64,000 nt of DNA from assembly GCA_947579665.1 (NCBI GenBank), contig OX388345.1, positions 70,547,454-70,611,453 of the forward strand. Reading direction: 5' to 3'. Under the pieces are notes generated by a model, which was not told the DNA's origin, ran no database searches, and was given only the letters and a program-made list of their open reading frames with translations. Below, in pieces: positions 12,041-22,676 of the stretch (position 1 is the stretch's first letter; every line of letters begins with the position of its first letter). A program made the translations under genes and the position numbers. The stretch is from Sympetrum striolatum (taxonomy: Eukaryota > Arthropoda > Insecta > Odonata > Libellulidae).

Positions 12041-12975
12041 ATTTAATCTTTTTAGTGTAATTGAATAAACTACGAAACAAATATATTCCTTTTTAAGTGC
12101 AAAATTCTGACTTATCTGTCGCTATAAAACCAACATTTCAATTCTTTCATATTCTATTTCTAATTCAATCGCACTGCTGTATCCTAATTTATGTACAAAA
12201 CAAACTTATTATGAAAAATAACTTGTAAAATTTATAATTCAAGTGCCATTACATTCATTGATTTCATATTTCAGTATCACATCCTAATTTTGTATGTAAA
12301 CAGGTTAACGATGAAATTTCCATGATGATACAGATAAACGCGTTACCTAACTTTGTTTTTTTTTAGTGCAGTATGGAGGATCGTGTAGCCTTCAGCAATT
12401 TTTCTCTAAGAAGCGCAGCTTAATTTTGCCTCGCGATTTTGATAAAATGTTTGCGGAATCGTAGAAAGTGAAACAATTTGCAAATCTGTCGGAATATTTT
12501 TCGCTGTAATGGAAATCAATTATATAAATATGTGTTCTCATTTACTATTTATTTTCATGTGTTGCAATAGAATAGAAATGTATGCATGATTCGGAAAATT
12601 CTCCTAATTCAGTCGCACCATGTTGATTATGGAAATCATTAATGTAAATTGTCAATCACAGAATTAGCAAGCCCGTAACACGCCGCTATGTTTGCGGATA
12701 GAGATTGGAGGATCATCCACTGATTTCTTTTTTGATTTCATTTTCAATTTTCTTTCCTTATTTTTCATTGATGGATGGAGGGGCAATGTTTCCATTTTTT
12801 ATGTAATATTTGATCGAATAACTTAGTTTCTAACCAAACAGTCCCAATGAGGGAGAGCCTTATTTAAAATATGCTGATGGAGGGTTTCAACGTCCATTTC
12901 GATAATCATTGAGTATTCATTTAGCATTTATGACGTTGGCTAACCATATCAACAACCGGAAGCTAGAGGAGGTGA
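12041..12975. other. AT-rich non-coding DNA
   Basis: No gene or terminal repeat is seen. T-runs near 12356-12364 and 12728-12770 are compositional. Confidence 0.4.
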
Positions 12976-13190
12976 ATGAGACTTTCATGGCATGATGAGG
13001 AGTGAGGGAATTTGATGTTGCTTTACTTTTTATCAGTACATGACGATGGTCATATGAAATTACTAGCATTTGATAAAATCTGAATGACGCTTTTACTAGC
13101 ATTTGATAAAAGGCCCTGGATAGTGAATTAGGCTTTGGAATGAGGAGTGAGGTAGTGTGCCATTGCTTTTCTACTTATAAATACTGCACA
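12976..13190 (+). repeat. two degenerate copies of the 'GATGAGGAGTGAGG' dispersed repeat
   Basis: GATGAGGAGTGAGG at about 12992-13005 and AATGAGGAGTGAGGTAGTGT at about 13138-13157 are each followed by a TTGCTTT-type motif. They match better-preserved copies near 44.9, 45.1 and 50.3 kb, whose shared core is CTTACTAGGCARGATGAGGA followed by RTGAGGT. Between them is a separate 33-bp-period direct repeat. Confidence 0.5.
13060..13111 (+). repeat. 33-bp-period direct repeat
   Basis: TTACTAGCATTTGATAAAA occurs at 13060-13078 and 13093-13111. This perfect 19-bp direct duplication looks like local slippage or a tandem duplication. Confidence 0.8.
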
Positions 13191-13969
13191 ATGTCCCTAT
13201 GAATAACCCTTATGATATCATTCAATAAGAAGTGACTTTATTGAATGCCATCGCTTAACATCACTCACGTGATGCGGCTTTCATATTACCACATCCATGA
13301 AAATTGTGAACAAAATTGTATTTCCTCCATCCCGCAGACGGAGACAAATGAAAAAATTCCATCCTCCAAGATTAAGGAGCTCTTCCTTCATTATTTACTT
13401 CTTATTCTTCCTCGCATTCTATTACGAAGCTTTCCGGAATCTCTCTTGCTTGTGTCGTTGTCTCTCCTTCCCTTTCGGTCGTATCTCCTTTCCCGTTGCG
13501 TTGACATCGGAGAATATTACGCCCTTTGAGGCGTATCTCAGTGCGTCACGTTGGATGTCGCTCACAATCTTCTATTCATTTGTATTCCGACGTACCGCCG
13601 AGTTAAGACGATTGGATTGGACGTCCTCTGTTTTTTTATCTCCAGGCCCTTTTTACTGCCTTATCCTGCCCCCGTTCACTACGTCACTTCTAATCTCCCC
13701 ACTTCACCCTCCCAGACATCTCTTCTCTTCCTTAGTCGCTTTCGTTTATATTGTATGCATTTTCACTTGACTGTGTCCGTTATCATTAGAACAGTTTGAG
13801 CAGAACGTTATGGAGTGATATTATTTTATTCTGCGGTAGGATGTTGGTTTTGGCTTGCCTGAGTGTATTGAGATTTTGTTTGAAATCAACTTTCGTGGAA
13901 GGTATCCTGGAAAAACCCTCGGTTGTTTTCTTCATGTAGCAGATCCTATGGTTTATCTGTTTCTAGTTA
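13191..13969. other. pyrimidine-biased non-coding block
   Basis: From about 13320 to 13770 the + strand is markedly rich in C and T. Three overlapping + frames (13245-13529, 13297-13770, 13551-13799) are open for this reason; their products are Leu/Ser/Phe-rich low-complexity strings with no domain. I do not call a gene. Confidence 0.4.
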
Positions 13970-14504
13970 AAAATTCTAAGTAATTAAGTCTAAGTATGGT
14001 TGAACATTTCATGCTTGCTTAGAACTGTAGTTTATGTGTAATATATATGGAATTAAAGTATATCAGTAGGTTTAAATCGTTGAAAGCAGTATCCTGAAAC
14101 ATGGCTATCTATGAATGTCCGACAATACTTATGTGGCAAGGTATTTGTTTCGACATGTTACATCTTTCTGTTCATTATAAAGGATTGAGCTCTATTTCTG
14201 TATTGGTTCGTTCCTACTGATAATATGAAGTTACCATGAATTTCAATTCACTCAGTACTGTTTTATACCACAGGTCAATACAGGCATCAAAATTTTAAGA
14301 AAAGAAGTGTGGTCCAAATGTGAGGTAATCACAAATTTTCAATAACTCACCTCAATTCACATTCACTAAGTGACTAAGATGATAGCTCCATCTGACAATC
14401 TCCGCTTAAACTAATCCCATGGTTGCCTTCAGACAGTTAGAAAGTTCCGCGTAAGGGTGTTGCAATGATTGAAAATCGATAATTGGTGGGTGTGACGCAT
14501 AAAG
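13970..14504 (+). repeat. copy A of a diverged 0.5-kb duplication
   Basis: This block aligns by eye over most of its length with 15894-16413. Shared landmarks include ATTTCATGCTTGCT, AAGTGTGGTCCAAAT, TGATAGCTCCATCT-like text, CTTAAACTAATCCCAT and GATTGAAAATCGA, in the same order and orientation. Divergence is substantial, with indels, so the duplication is old. It encodes no protein. It could be two copies of an unnamed interspersed repeat or a local segmental duplication. Confidence 0.75.
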
Positions 14505-14692
14505 TTTTCAGAAATTGAAAATTCAGGATTGTGTATTATACATAGCATCCTCGAGATGCTATAAGCACATGCTATTAGCAAAGTAAAAGAGAAATCTTTT
14601 GATGAATTTGCCCCTCAGATGAGCGTAAATATAGAATAAAAATTTATTCATTCATTATTATTAATTATTTAAAATATTACTTATTTATTTAA

Positions 14693-14901
14693 CCGACCTT
14701 GGTAGCCGAGTTGATAGCATACCATCCAAGCTATCGCTCCTACCCCAAGGTCTCGGGTTTGAATCCCGGCTGATCGGAAACATCGGATTCAGGGAATGGT
14801 TGTGTGTGTTCTGTTGCCTCGGTGAACTCCCTGACACGTCCATGAGAGCTTAGGAGGACTTCACCGGTGAAGAGTAAGAGTAGCTAGGCATGAAAAAATA
14901 A
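14693..14901 (+). mobile_element. tRNA-derived SINE (family 1)
   Basis: A Pol III type 2 promoter is visible: an A box TAGCCGAGTTG at 14703-14713 and a B box GGTTTGAATCC at 14756-14766, flanked by a T-arm-like CGGG...CCCG pairing. CCGACC at 14693 partly pairs with GATCGG at 14772-14777, as in a tRNA acceptor stem. An unrelated body of about 120 bp follows, ending in an A-rich tail near 14892-14900. A true tRNA gene would end after the T arm; the tRNA-unrelated body makes this a SINE. No clear target duplication is seen. Confidence 0.7.
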
Positions 14902-15752
14902 TTGTAACTAGTGTTTTGTTACTTAACAATTGCAAACTCCGACATTGTTGACATTTAAGTCAGTTACGAATCTAATAATTAAGACTGGGAGTTAATTGTT
15001 GCCCCAGGGCGATCACGCATTCGTCCCTCATACATTTATCTACGCTTCTTCTATCTTCTCCTTCCGTGTCTTCTCCACGTGTATCCCTGTCTATACTCCG
15101 GAGGCTTATTTCGATTCCGTCACACACGTCTTTCAAAAAGCACGCCGTGGTTCGATTCCGGATGCCTTGAGAGCCCAATAAATCCGGCCGTAAATCATGG
15201 TTTGGCGAAGGTAACATCACGACGCCCAACGAATATCCCCTCCATCGGCGTCTCGCTTGATATGCATCTCATCGCCTCCTCTTCCTCATTTGTCGGGAGC
15301 CATCGCAGGATAAATGCAACCGTGTCGACTGGATCCCTTTTGAAACCCCGACGTCGCATAAGGGGAACTCCGATTATCGCTGGGAAAGACTTTCCGATAC
15401 GACGGACGTTTTTCACGGATGTCTTCTCGGAGGTAAGGCATTGCATGTTCGCGAGGAAGGAAGCGTTCTCCCGGTGAGGGATGGTCTCGAGGGTGCATTC
15501 GTGTGCTGGTCACGGAAGAGCATCTGCTGGTTGTTTTGTTTCACCCGCTCCGAGCCGGTCACGTGTTGTATTCGGCCGCGTATGGAAACGTAAACACGAG
15601 ACGTGAGTGGTTGCGGATATCGCCGCGGTGGCGTTGTGGTCATTGTTGGTCCCATTTTACGCAGTAAAGGACAAAATGAATTGTTATGGAATATCATGGA
15701 TCAGTGGGAAATTGCCTAAAATCTAGTTAGTTTCTTTTGATAAGGAAGATGG
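14902..15752. other. GC-richer island between duplication copies
   Basis: CpG-rich sequence from about 14990 to 15680 with overlapping open frames on both strands (for example 15079-15477 + and 15195-15446, 15413-15697 -). None has recognisable domains. It contains one isolated B-box-like motif, listed separately. Confidence 0.35.
15149..15159 (+). repeat. isolated Pol III B-box-like motif
   Basis: GGTTCGATTCC matches the tRNA/SINE B box exactly in its GTTCGANNC core. No matching A box was found 40-60 bases upstream, so this may be a truncated SINE head or chance. Confidence 0.3.
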
Positions 15753-15851
15753 AAGAACAATCTTCTGTGGGGTTTCGGATTTAAATTTAAGGAAATTAAG
15801 ATTTTTTCTCTTTCTAATGCTGTCTACGGAAGATAAATATATTTGTTTCAC
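15753..15851 (+). repeat. 99-bp direct repeat, left copy
   Basis: This block, beginning AAGAACAATCTTCTGTGGGG, recurs at 16415-16513 with few substitutions and no net length change, giving a constant 662-bp offset across the whole repeat. It is much better conserved than the 0.5-kb duplication it brackets, so the two events have different ages. Confidence 0.85.
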
Positions 15852-15893
15852 TGTCTATAAATTTTATTATTATTTGAGATAGTGCCAGAATAG

Positions 15894-16413
15894 AGAATTC
15901 TTAGTAAATAAGTCTAAATATGATTGAGTATTTCATGCTTGCTATTCACGATACTCGTATATGAAATATAGACGGCAATAAATTATATCAGTAACTTTTT
16001 CATTCTATATGCATTAAGATTTTATTAAGTTACGCTGCGAGCATTGTTTTGGACTATTACAAGAATCTCCGACAATTTTCTTTTTTCTTTTTTAACAATA
16101 ATTGAGCTGTATTTTTGGATGGGTCCATTGCTACTGATGCTATCCCGTTGTAATAAATTGTAATTCACACAGCACTGTTTTAGACCGCAGGTCAATATAG
16201 AGTTTAAAAAATTAAGAAAATAAGTGTGGTCCAAATATGAGATAATCATACTTTATCAAATACTCACTTCAGTTCACACTCATTTAGTTGATGGGATGGT
16301 AGCTCCATCTTATATTTTTCACTTAAACTAATCCCATAGTTAACTTCAGAGTCACCTGAGGTCGCCTAAGGGCTTTGCGATGATTGAAAATCGAAAATTG
16401 GTGTGGCGCGTAA
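15894..16413 (+). repeat. copy B of the diverged 0.5-kb duplication
   Basis: Homologous to 13970-14504 in the same orientation (see copy A). It abuts the right copy of the 99-bp direct repeat with no gap. The minus-strand frame 16025-16249 has no protein-like features. Confidence 0.75.
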
Positions 16414-16414
16414 G

Positions 16415-16513
16415 AAGAACAATCTTCTGTAGAGTTTCGGATTGAAATTTAAGGAAATTAAGATTTTTTCTCTTTCTAATAATCTCATCGGAAGTAAAAT
16501 ATATTTGTTTCAC
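16415..16513 (+). repeat. 99-bp direct repeat, right copy
   Basis: Second copy of 15753-15851 at exactly +662. Direct repeats flanking a unique block could be short LTR-like termini, or the product of a 662-bp tandem duplication whose rest has been lost. No primer-binding site or polypurine tract was recognised. Confidence 0.85.
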
Positions 16514-16550
16514 AAGTTTGATATTTATTAAAATGTACATATTGGTATAC

Positions 16551-19500
16551 CAGGGGCGGATCTTGTCAATTTCCTGGGGATAAGGTTCAAGGTAACACCT
16601 AAATCATAGAATAACATCATTAGCGTGTGAATTTTCTCCAGTTGGCTGCAAAAATCTTATTTTGTTGTGTAAATTCCGATAGTCCTTAAAATTTTCACAG
16701 AAACATTTTGTTATCGTCTTTTGGTTAGATGACAATATTAACAATTTACTTGTTTTGCGAAATCATCAAGGGAGGATGACGTTTTCCCCTATCTGTATCA
16801 TCTTCCTGTAACCCTCAAGGGGTTATACTCTTACAAATTGTGTATAAATTCAAATATTTATATTAATGATGTATATAAAGTGGTAGTGGAAGTAATTTTT
16901 TAAAATAACACTTAAACTGAATAGTCTATACAACTTTTTCGTAACGTTCCTCTAGCAGATTTATTTTAATAGAAGATATTAATTTCTTTCTTTAGGTTTT
17001 CTGGGCAACAAATTGATCAACCGAAGAAAAATTAATACATACAAATTGTTGTTGTATACGAACCCTGCGTACAATTTTTGAGTTTTTTATTTAATACAGA
17101 AACATGTGTCAATAAAGTAAGTTTTTTTGTGCAATAACACCTTCAATAATTTGTCATGCTCTTTCTCCAGTCTTTTCGCTTAGGCAACTTTTCCTACTGT
17201 AACACCATCCGTCGTCCTTACTCTCGTCTTTCATTTCTTCACGCATTGAGCTCCAGCCAAATCGTCCGTAATGCTTTTCCAGTTCATCTTATTATCTCCC
17301 AGACGTTCGTCTTTATGCTCGCAATGACGCAAAGCTTTATGGCAATTCAGACACGCCTGCCTTACACATGCACCCATTTTATGCACTTCAGCAAAGCGCT
17401 TTCGGAATGGTCGAAACGAATCGAAGACGTTGGAAATCGTCGCTTTCAGAAATTGACTTCGTGGTTTGCCCTTCTAAGCGTTGGCATTGGATACGGTCGG
17501 CTGCAATAATATTGATCTCGATATGGGTTTGCGACCCTTTAAAAATCTTGAGGTTTAGCTCTTACGTCGAAGTCAAGAAAAGAAAAATTGCCTTCATGGT
17601 CAATCATTGCTTATTTTCTGACAGAAGTAAAGATCAAGAGTATTATTCCATTAGGAAGGATTATGAGCAGTATTTTTGTGTTAATTTTAGAATATCAGCA
17701 GTGATTTCTATTTTTAATGTTGCTTAGGGATGCTGGTGTAGTCTGCAACCTGACAGTGCCTCCTTCCGAGTTCACCTAGGTATATTTCAAGGGTTTCAGG
17801 AACCTTTCCCATTTTTTCTCAAAATTAGTAGTAAATAAAATGTAAATTTTAAAATTTTCCATTTTATTTGCTTCTAAGTCTATAATGCTTGCATTCGCTA
17901 TTGTAGATCTTAAAGTCCAGATAGATACAATTTATAGTGTTAATTAAAATCTCTCATAGAATCGTTTTGTTATGGCAAAATTCGTTGTCATTCCTTTTAT
18001 GTACTTAAAGATTGATCAATTTTTCGAAAAGATCGATGTTTTAATTTATTGTATTATGTTTCAGCAATTTTTTCTTAATTTGGAAATGAATACAAAAAAG
18101 TTTCCTTTAAAATCTTTTTAAAATTTCTAGCTGGGTTATCAGTTCTTTCTGTATCTGTAGCATATCTGTTCTTTCCCACCCAGGCTTATTCTATGACTAT
18201 GACCATATCCTAAAGAACATCGGTTCCTCTGTTGAACCCTTAGAATCGACTTTATTTTTATACAAAAATCAGTATACAATATTGGCCTTGTTACATTAAA
18301 TTATAATGCTCTTGAGTGATCGGTTAGGAGCGTTACAAAATATTACGTTTTATTATTAGAACCACGGGTAGGGAACATTCTCTCATAATATTTTTCAGCT
18401 GCAAAGTAGCATCTAAAGTAGTAGCCGGATTTTGGCTCTATCCAACCCATTTCATATCGAAATCTGCAAAAATTCTCAGTCTCCAGTTAGGTTTAGCATC
18501 ATTTATTAATTATCTTAATTTTCTCTGACATATTTGTTTTTGAAACGCCAACCCCCTAAATTAAATTTCATATAGCCTTTTTACTTAGGATGTTAATCTC
18601 GTGTTTTTTATAGGACTTCCTCCTTTTTAAATCTATTGAAATTTTTATAAAAATAAAGAAAGAATTTTAAAATACAAAAGTGACGCAAACCGCGGGATAT
18701 CAACACCAACTTTGCGGTAATGAAGAAAGTAATACCCATCACCGACCCAACACTATCATGTTTTCCCTAAATTCAATTAAGGGTCTTATTCCAAACAGGG
18801 CTTCGTCTTATACACTTGGCACGTTTCTTCATTAAAATTCGCAGGGCAATATTTACGCTTCATGAAAACTGACTCCCCGGAGAGACGGGCCCTGTCCCGC
18901 ACGTCAGATATCTCTTCTTTCGGCCTTTCATAACAGACTCCCCGCGGCGATATGGGATGTCCTGTATCTAATCCTCTGCTCATCCAACCTCCCCGTCCAA
19001 TCACTCTGTCTTTAGTCCGTAGCGTATGCTGCGCAGTATTGGATCCTTGGACGTACTCTCTGCAGCCAGCATCACCACCCTTGGCCGTGCCCTCTCTCTC
19101 TCTTCACGACTGAACGTGCGGCTCTAAATCCTTTCCATTTTCATTATAAGTCGTTAGCAAGGTGGCATTTTCGAGTTCCATCTGGTTCGCCCTTTCAGAT
19201 TTCCCGTTAAGAATCTGTTTCGAAGGTGGCAAAGAGCAAGGGCTTCAATTGCATTGTTTTACTAATTGGCACCAGACGCTAAATCGTTCAAAATGATGTC
19301 TTTACTTCTTAGAGCGTGGTTAAAGGAAATTTAAGATGGGGTTTTATTGAGTGGGGATTACTTAGTCTGCCCTTGGCAGTTCTAGAGAGGGCAAAGGGAA
19401 GGGAAGACTGAATTGCAAGCAATTAGTCTAGGATGAGAATAGCAGCATGTTCTAAAATTCTAGTTTTGAAGCTTTTTCTACTACCTGTCACTGTACACCT

Positions 19501-20168
19501 ACTTAACTTGCCACGGCAGAATGGAACTTGAAATTTTTCTGGAGATGGGTTCATAGATAAATTCTCCTGAATTTGGTTAGTTCTCCTTGGTTAGTTTCTA
19601 GATCTCCCCTTGCAATCTGATAATTTATTCATCATCACTGATTTAAAATTGAGAGTATTGCTTTGTTGCAGATTTTTGAGAATCCTGATCTTTGCCAATT
19701 GCTTCATTCTTCTAAACTCAACACTACTCATTATCTGTATCTCATAATCTATCAATTAGAAAATTAAGGTTTCAATTCAAATACATAGTAAAAGTGTTCT
19801 GAAGAGTAGCAAGCAAAAACATGTTCTGTCTAAATTTTAAGTATAACGCATTGAAATTCTTTTTATTTCATGCACTCTGTCAAATTAAGTTACTGGGTTC
19901 AGTCGCTAAAATATAGAATTCTTTCCTTGGCCATTGGCAACCCGCATAACACGCTCAACTTTCCTGCGTGGCGGATGAAGACTTGTTTTTATTAAAAATC
20001 TAACATATTGATTAAAGCTTTCCTTTTGATTATTTCTATTTGTATGTTTTTTATGCTTATTTTCGTCGTTTTTTATTTATTGATGTATATTTCTCACCCA
20101 CTATTTAACTTATGTATTACACGAAATTTTTCTGCTCATCCAGAAATTATAATTTAATCCCGCCCCTG
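16551..20168. mobile_element. possible hAT-type element defined by two CAGGGGCGG ends
   Basis: CAGGGGCGGATC starts at 16551, and the inverse motif AATCCCGCCCCTG ends at 20168. Reading inward, both ends continue with a related A/T stretch followed by TTTCTGG or TTTCCTGG. CAGGGGCGG-type termini are known from hAT-like elements. However, the 8 bases outside each end (TGGTATAC and TAAGCAAT) do not match, so no target duplication supports one unit. The interior shows no transposase. The two ends may instead belong to separate truncated copies. Confidence 0.3.
17150..17540. other. GC-richer island within AT-rich DNA
   Basis: Two overlapping + frames (17156-17509 and 17368-17727) are open here. Their products show no domain or repeat that I recognise. 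The raised G+C with AT-rich flanks resembles the other islands in the window. Confidence 0.3.
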
Positions 20169-22551
20169 TAAGCAATAAACAGGTTAATTCGCAACCCCAT
20201 AAGATTAAAATAAATTTCATTAAGTTTTGTTTTAATGTTTTGTAATTAACTGCAAAATTTTTACTGCAGACACATCTATTTTCGGTGCTATTTTTCGAGA
20301 CTAGTTCAAATTAAAGTCACTGGAACTTTCTCCAGGTATCACACTAAATTGTTATAATTATTTTATACGTCTCTATAGTGATTGTTTTAACATTTAAAGG
20401 TTTTGAAACTTTGTCAGTATTCTTCATGTTTGCATAATACCATGTACGTTTTCCTTATCGTTTTGTTTGTTTTATGTTATGTTGTATATTGCTATATTTT
20501 TTTAATGTAAACTGATTCTTATTTATGTATTGCATGTAAGTACTTATTGGTAGGGTATTCGTTTAATTATTTTTTTAATGTTTTTCTTTTTCCTTGTCTT
20601 TTAACTATTACTATCGGTATGTTTGCGCAGGTTCTTCACACCCCCTTCCTTGTGGGTGTTATCCTGCCTCAGCTTAATAGGATTTTGGAAATATATCCGT
20701 GGTTTAAAGTTCCATTCCATCTCTATTAACTGCTGCCGTTATGAAGCTTTCGACTTCGTTAAACTCTCAACGCCTGTCTCTTTCAAGCAACAGTCTTATC
20801 GTGGCACTTTCACTTTTCGTAATAGACGATAATGCCGCTTATTGATGAATGTTTACTCGTGAACCTATGTGCAAGTTATTAACAAGACAATTTCCACGCT
20901 GGTAATACTAAGTAATCCTTTCACTAAGGTTCACTAATTATTTATGATAGATACATTGTCCTTTCTCTATCCTTTTCATAGCTCAAGTCCGTTACGGGAG
21001 CATAAAATGGTACCTATGATGTTTTCGTATTCGCTATTCTTTAACCAAAGTTTTAGAAATCGCTTTGGAGACCAGCATGCTATAGCAAATTGTAAGAGCG
21101 ATATGCTTAACTCAGTGATTTAGGATCATTAGTACATTCGCAACGAACCGGAGGAACAGAATCGTTACCTTCATGTAGGCCAATTCGTTACGTGCTATCG
21201 ACTGAAAGTAAAAATCGGATAATTGAGAGAACTAAGACAAGAGCCGATTTTGTTTGACCTTTAAAAGTCTACTCAAGCGAGGAACATCCGGTTTCATTCC
21301 TGCACTATCTTATCTAGGCTGATACTGATATAAAACAATTAGTTTTTCTGAATTATCTGCAGCCTAATGCATTTTTTATCTTTCAATTATAACCATAGAA
21401 GTTTTGGCTTAATACGGGCTTTTCATTTATTAAAATCCTATAGCTGATTTTTGATCGTACATTTTTAAGTATTATTTATGTAATCGATATGAATTTGCCA
21501 AAATTATTTCATTTAGTATCCTGTCTCTAATTATATGAAGTATTGATAAAAATATAAAATGCTAGGCATTTAATTCAAAATGGTATTTTCAGTTATAATT
21601 ATGCAACCTGATCATCTATGAATTTACTGTTTCCAAAGTCGTGTAAGCTATAAAATTAATATTTATGTTTTCCTTTTCTTTGGATTAGTTAATTTACGTT
21701 TCACATTCCTTTCTATTTATTAGAAATTACCACTAGTTTCTTCACATCAATAGTGTTTATATTGATTATAATGATACATTCCTGTAATTTTTGGATAGTT
21801 ACATATGTTGCCTACCAAAACGTAGTTCACAATCAGTATCAAGAGCAACTTTCTCGCGAGTAAACTTCCTAAGTGTTATATAGTTAATTAATTTAATCAT
21901 ATCTGGTATTAGCGAAGTAAATCCAAGCATATTTTTTATCCTTTACCATCTCATCGGATCCCGTATCATAAGATATATATTTATCCGCTGCCGTATTTTC
22001 CGTTCGTAGCAGCGGGTGGGTCCCGATAAGCTCATTGATCCTTATCTTCTTTCATTGGTATGGGTCTCCTTTCCCCTTTAGCACTTCCCTCGAGGAATGG
22101 TTATGGAGGTGTGTGGATCTGGATCCGCCCACCTGTGCACTCACCTTTTTTCGTGACTCACGTTGATGCATAATGTCCATCAGCAGTCCCACGCCTTTCT
22201 CCGGCCACTCCTCCGCTCACCACAGCGGCCATTCAAGTCGTACGGTTTCCTCACCACCAATTTCCTCAACGCGAAGTCCTAAGGGCGATATTCCATCTCG
22301 ATTTTCCCACTTTATCACTCCGTTTTATTTCCTCCTTTCTTTCGTCTTCTCTTTTTTTGCAGCTGTCTCAATGTATATCAATGGCTAGTGTGATACACGA
22401 GGAAGTGCGTATCGTTTCTTTTTGTACACCGTACGAACTAGGGTGAAGGTTGACCATTAGGTTCAAAATTTCAATGATAAATATCTAGAGTTGGCTTACG
22501 TGCGGGAAAGATACTATCATGAGCATACAGTAATATTAATGAACAGCCTAA
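17541..22551. other. long AT-rich stretch with two GC-richer islands
   Basis: Islands of raised G+C lie at about 18840-19130 and 22010-22360. The rest is AT-rich, with low-complexity T-rich text at 20040-20160 and 20455-20600 that resembles LINE 3' untranslated sequence but lacks a diagnostic end. CAG|GTATCA at 20335-20340 has a short upstream pyrimidine tract but a weak donor. No gene is recognised. Confidence 0.4.
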
Positions 22552-22676
22552 AGGGGCCGTACACAAATTACGTAACGCAATTTGGGGGGAGGGGGGTCCG
22601 GCCAGGCGTTACGTGGGGGAAGGGGGGGAGTCGAAAATTGGAGAATTTTGCGTTACCTAATTTGTGTACGACCCCT
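22552..22676. mobile_element. 125-bp MITE with G-rich core
   Basis: The left arm AGGGGCCGTACACAAATTAC continues as GTAACGCAA. It is mirrored at the right end, ending GTGTACGACCCCT at 22676. The arms pair over about 32 bp with a few mismatches. Between them lie four G-runs (about 22584-22596 and 22614-22628) able to form a G-quadruplex. MITEs with this GTCCGTACA/CAAATTACGTAACGC-type terminus and a G-rich core are widespread in arthropods. The target duplication is unclear (AA on both sides at most), so the superfamily is not assigned. Confidence 0.7.

Noticed and set aside
13297..13770. 157-codon + frame with a hydrophobic, membrane-like product
   Set aside because: The tract is pyrimidine-biased, which by itself gives Leu/Ser/Phe-rich open frames; three frames overlap here and none has a domain.
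14693..14777. genuine tRNA gene
   Set aside because: Only part of the acceptor pairs, no clear anticodon arm is seen, and the sequence continues into a SINE body.
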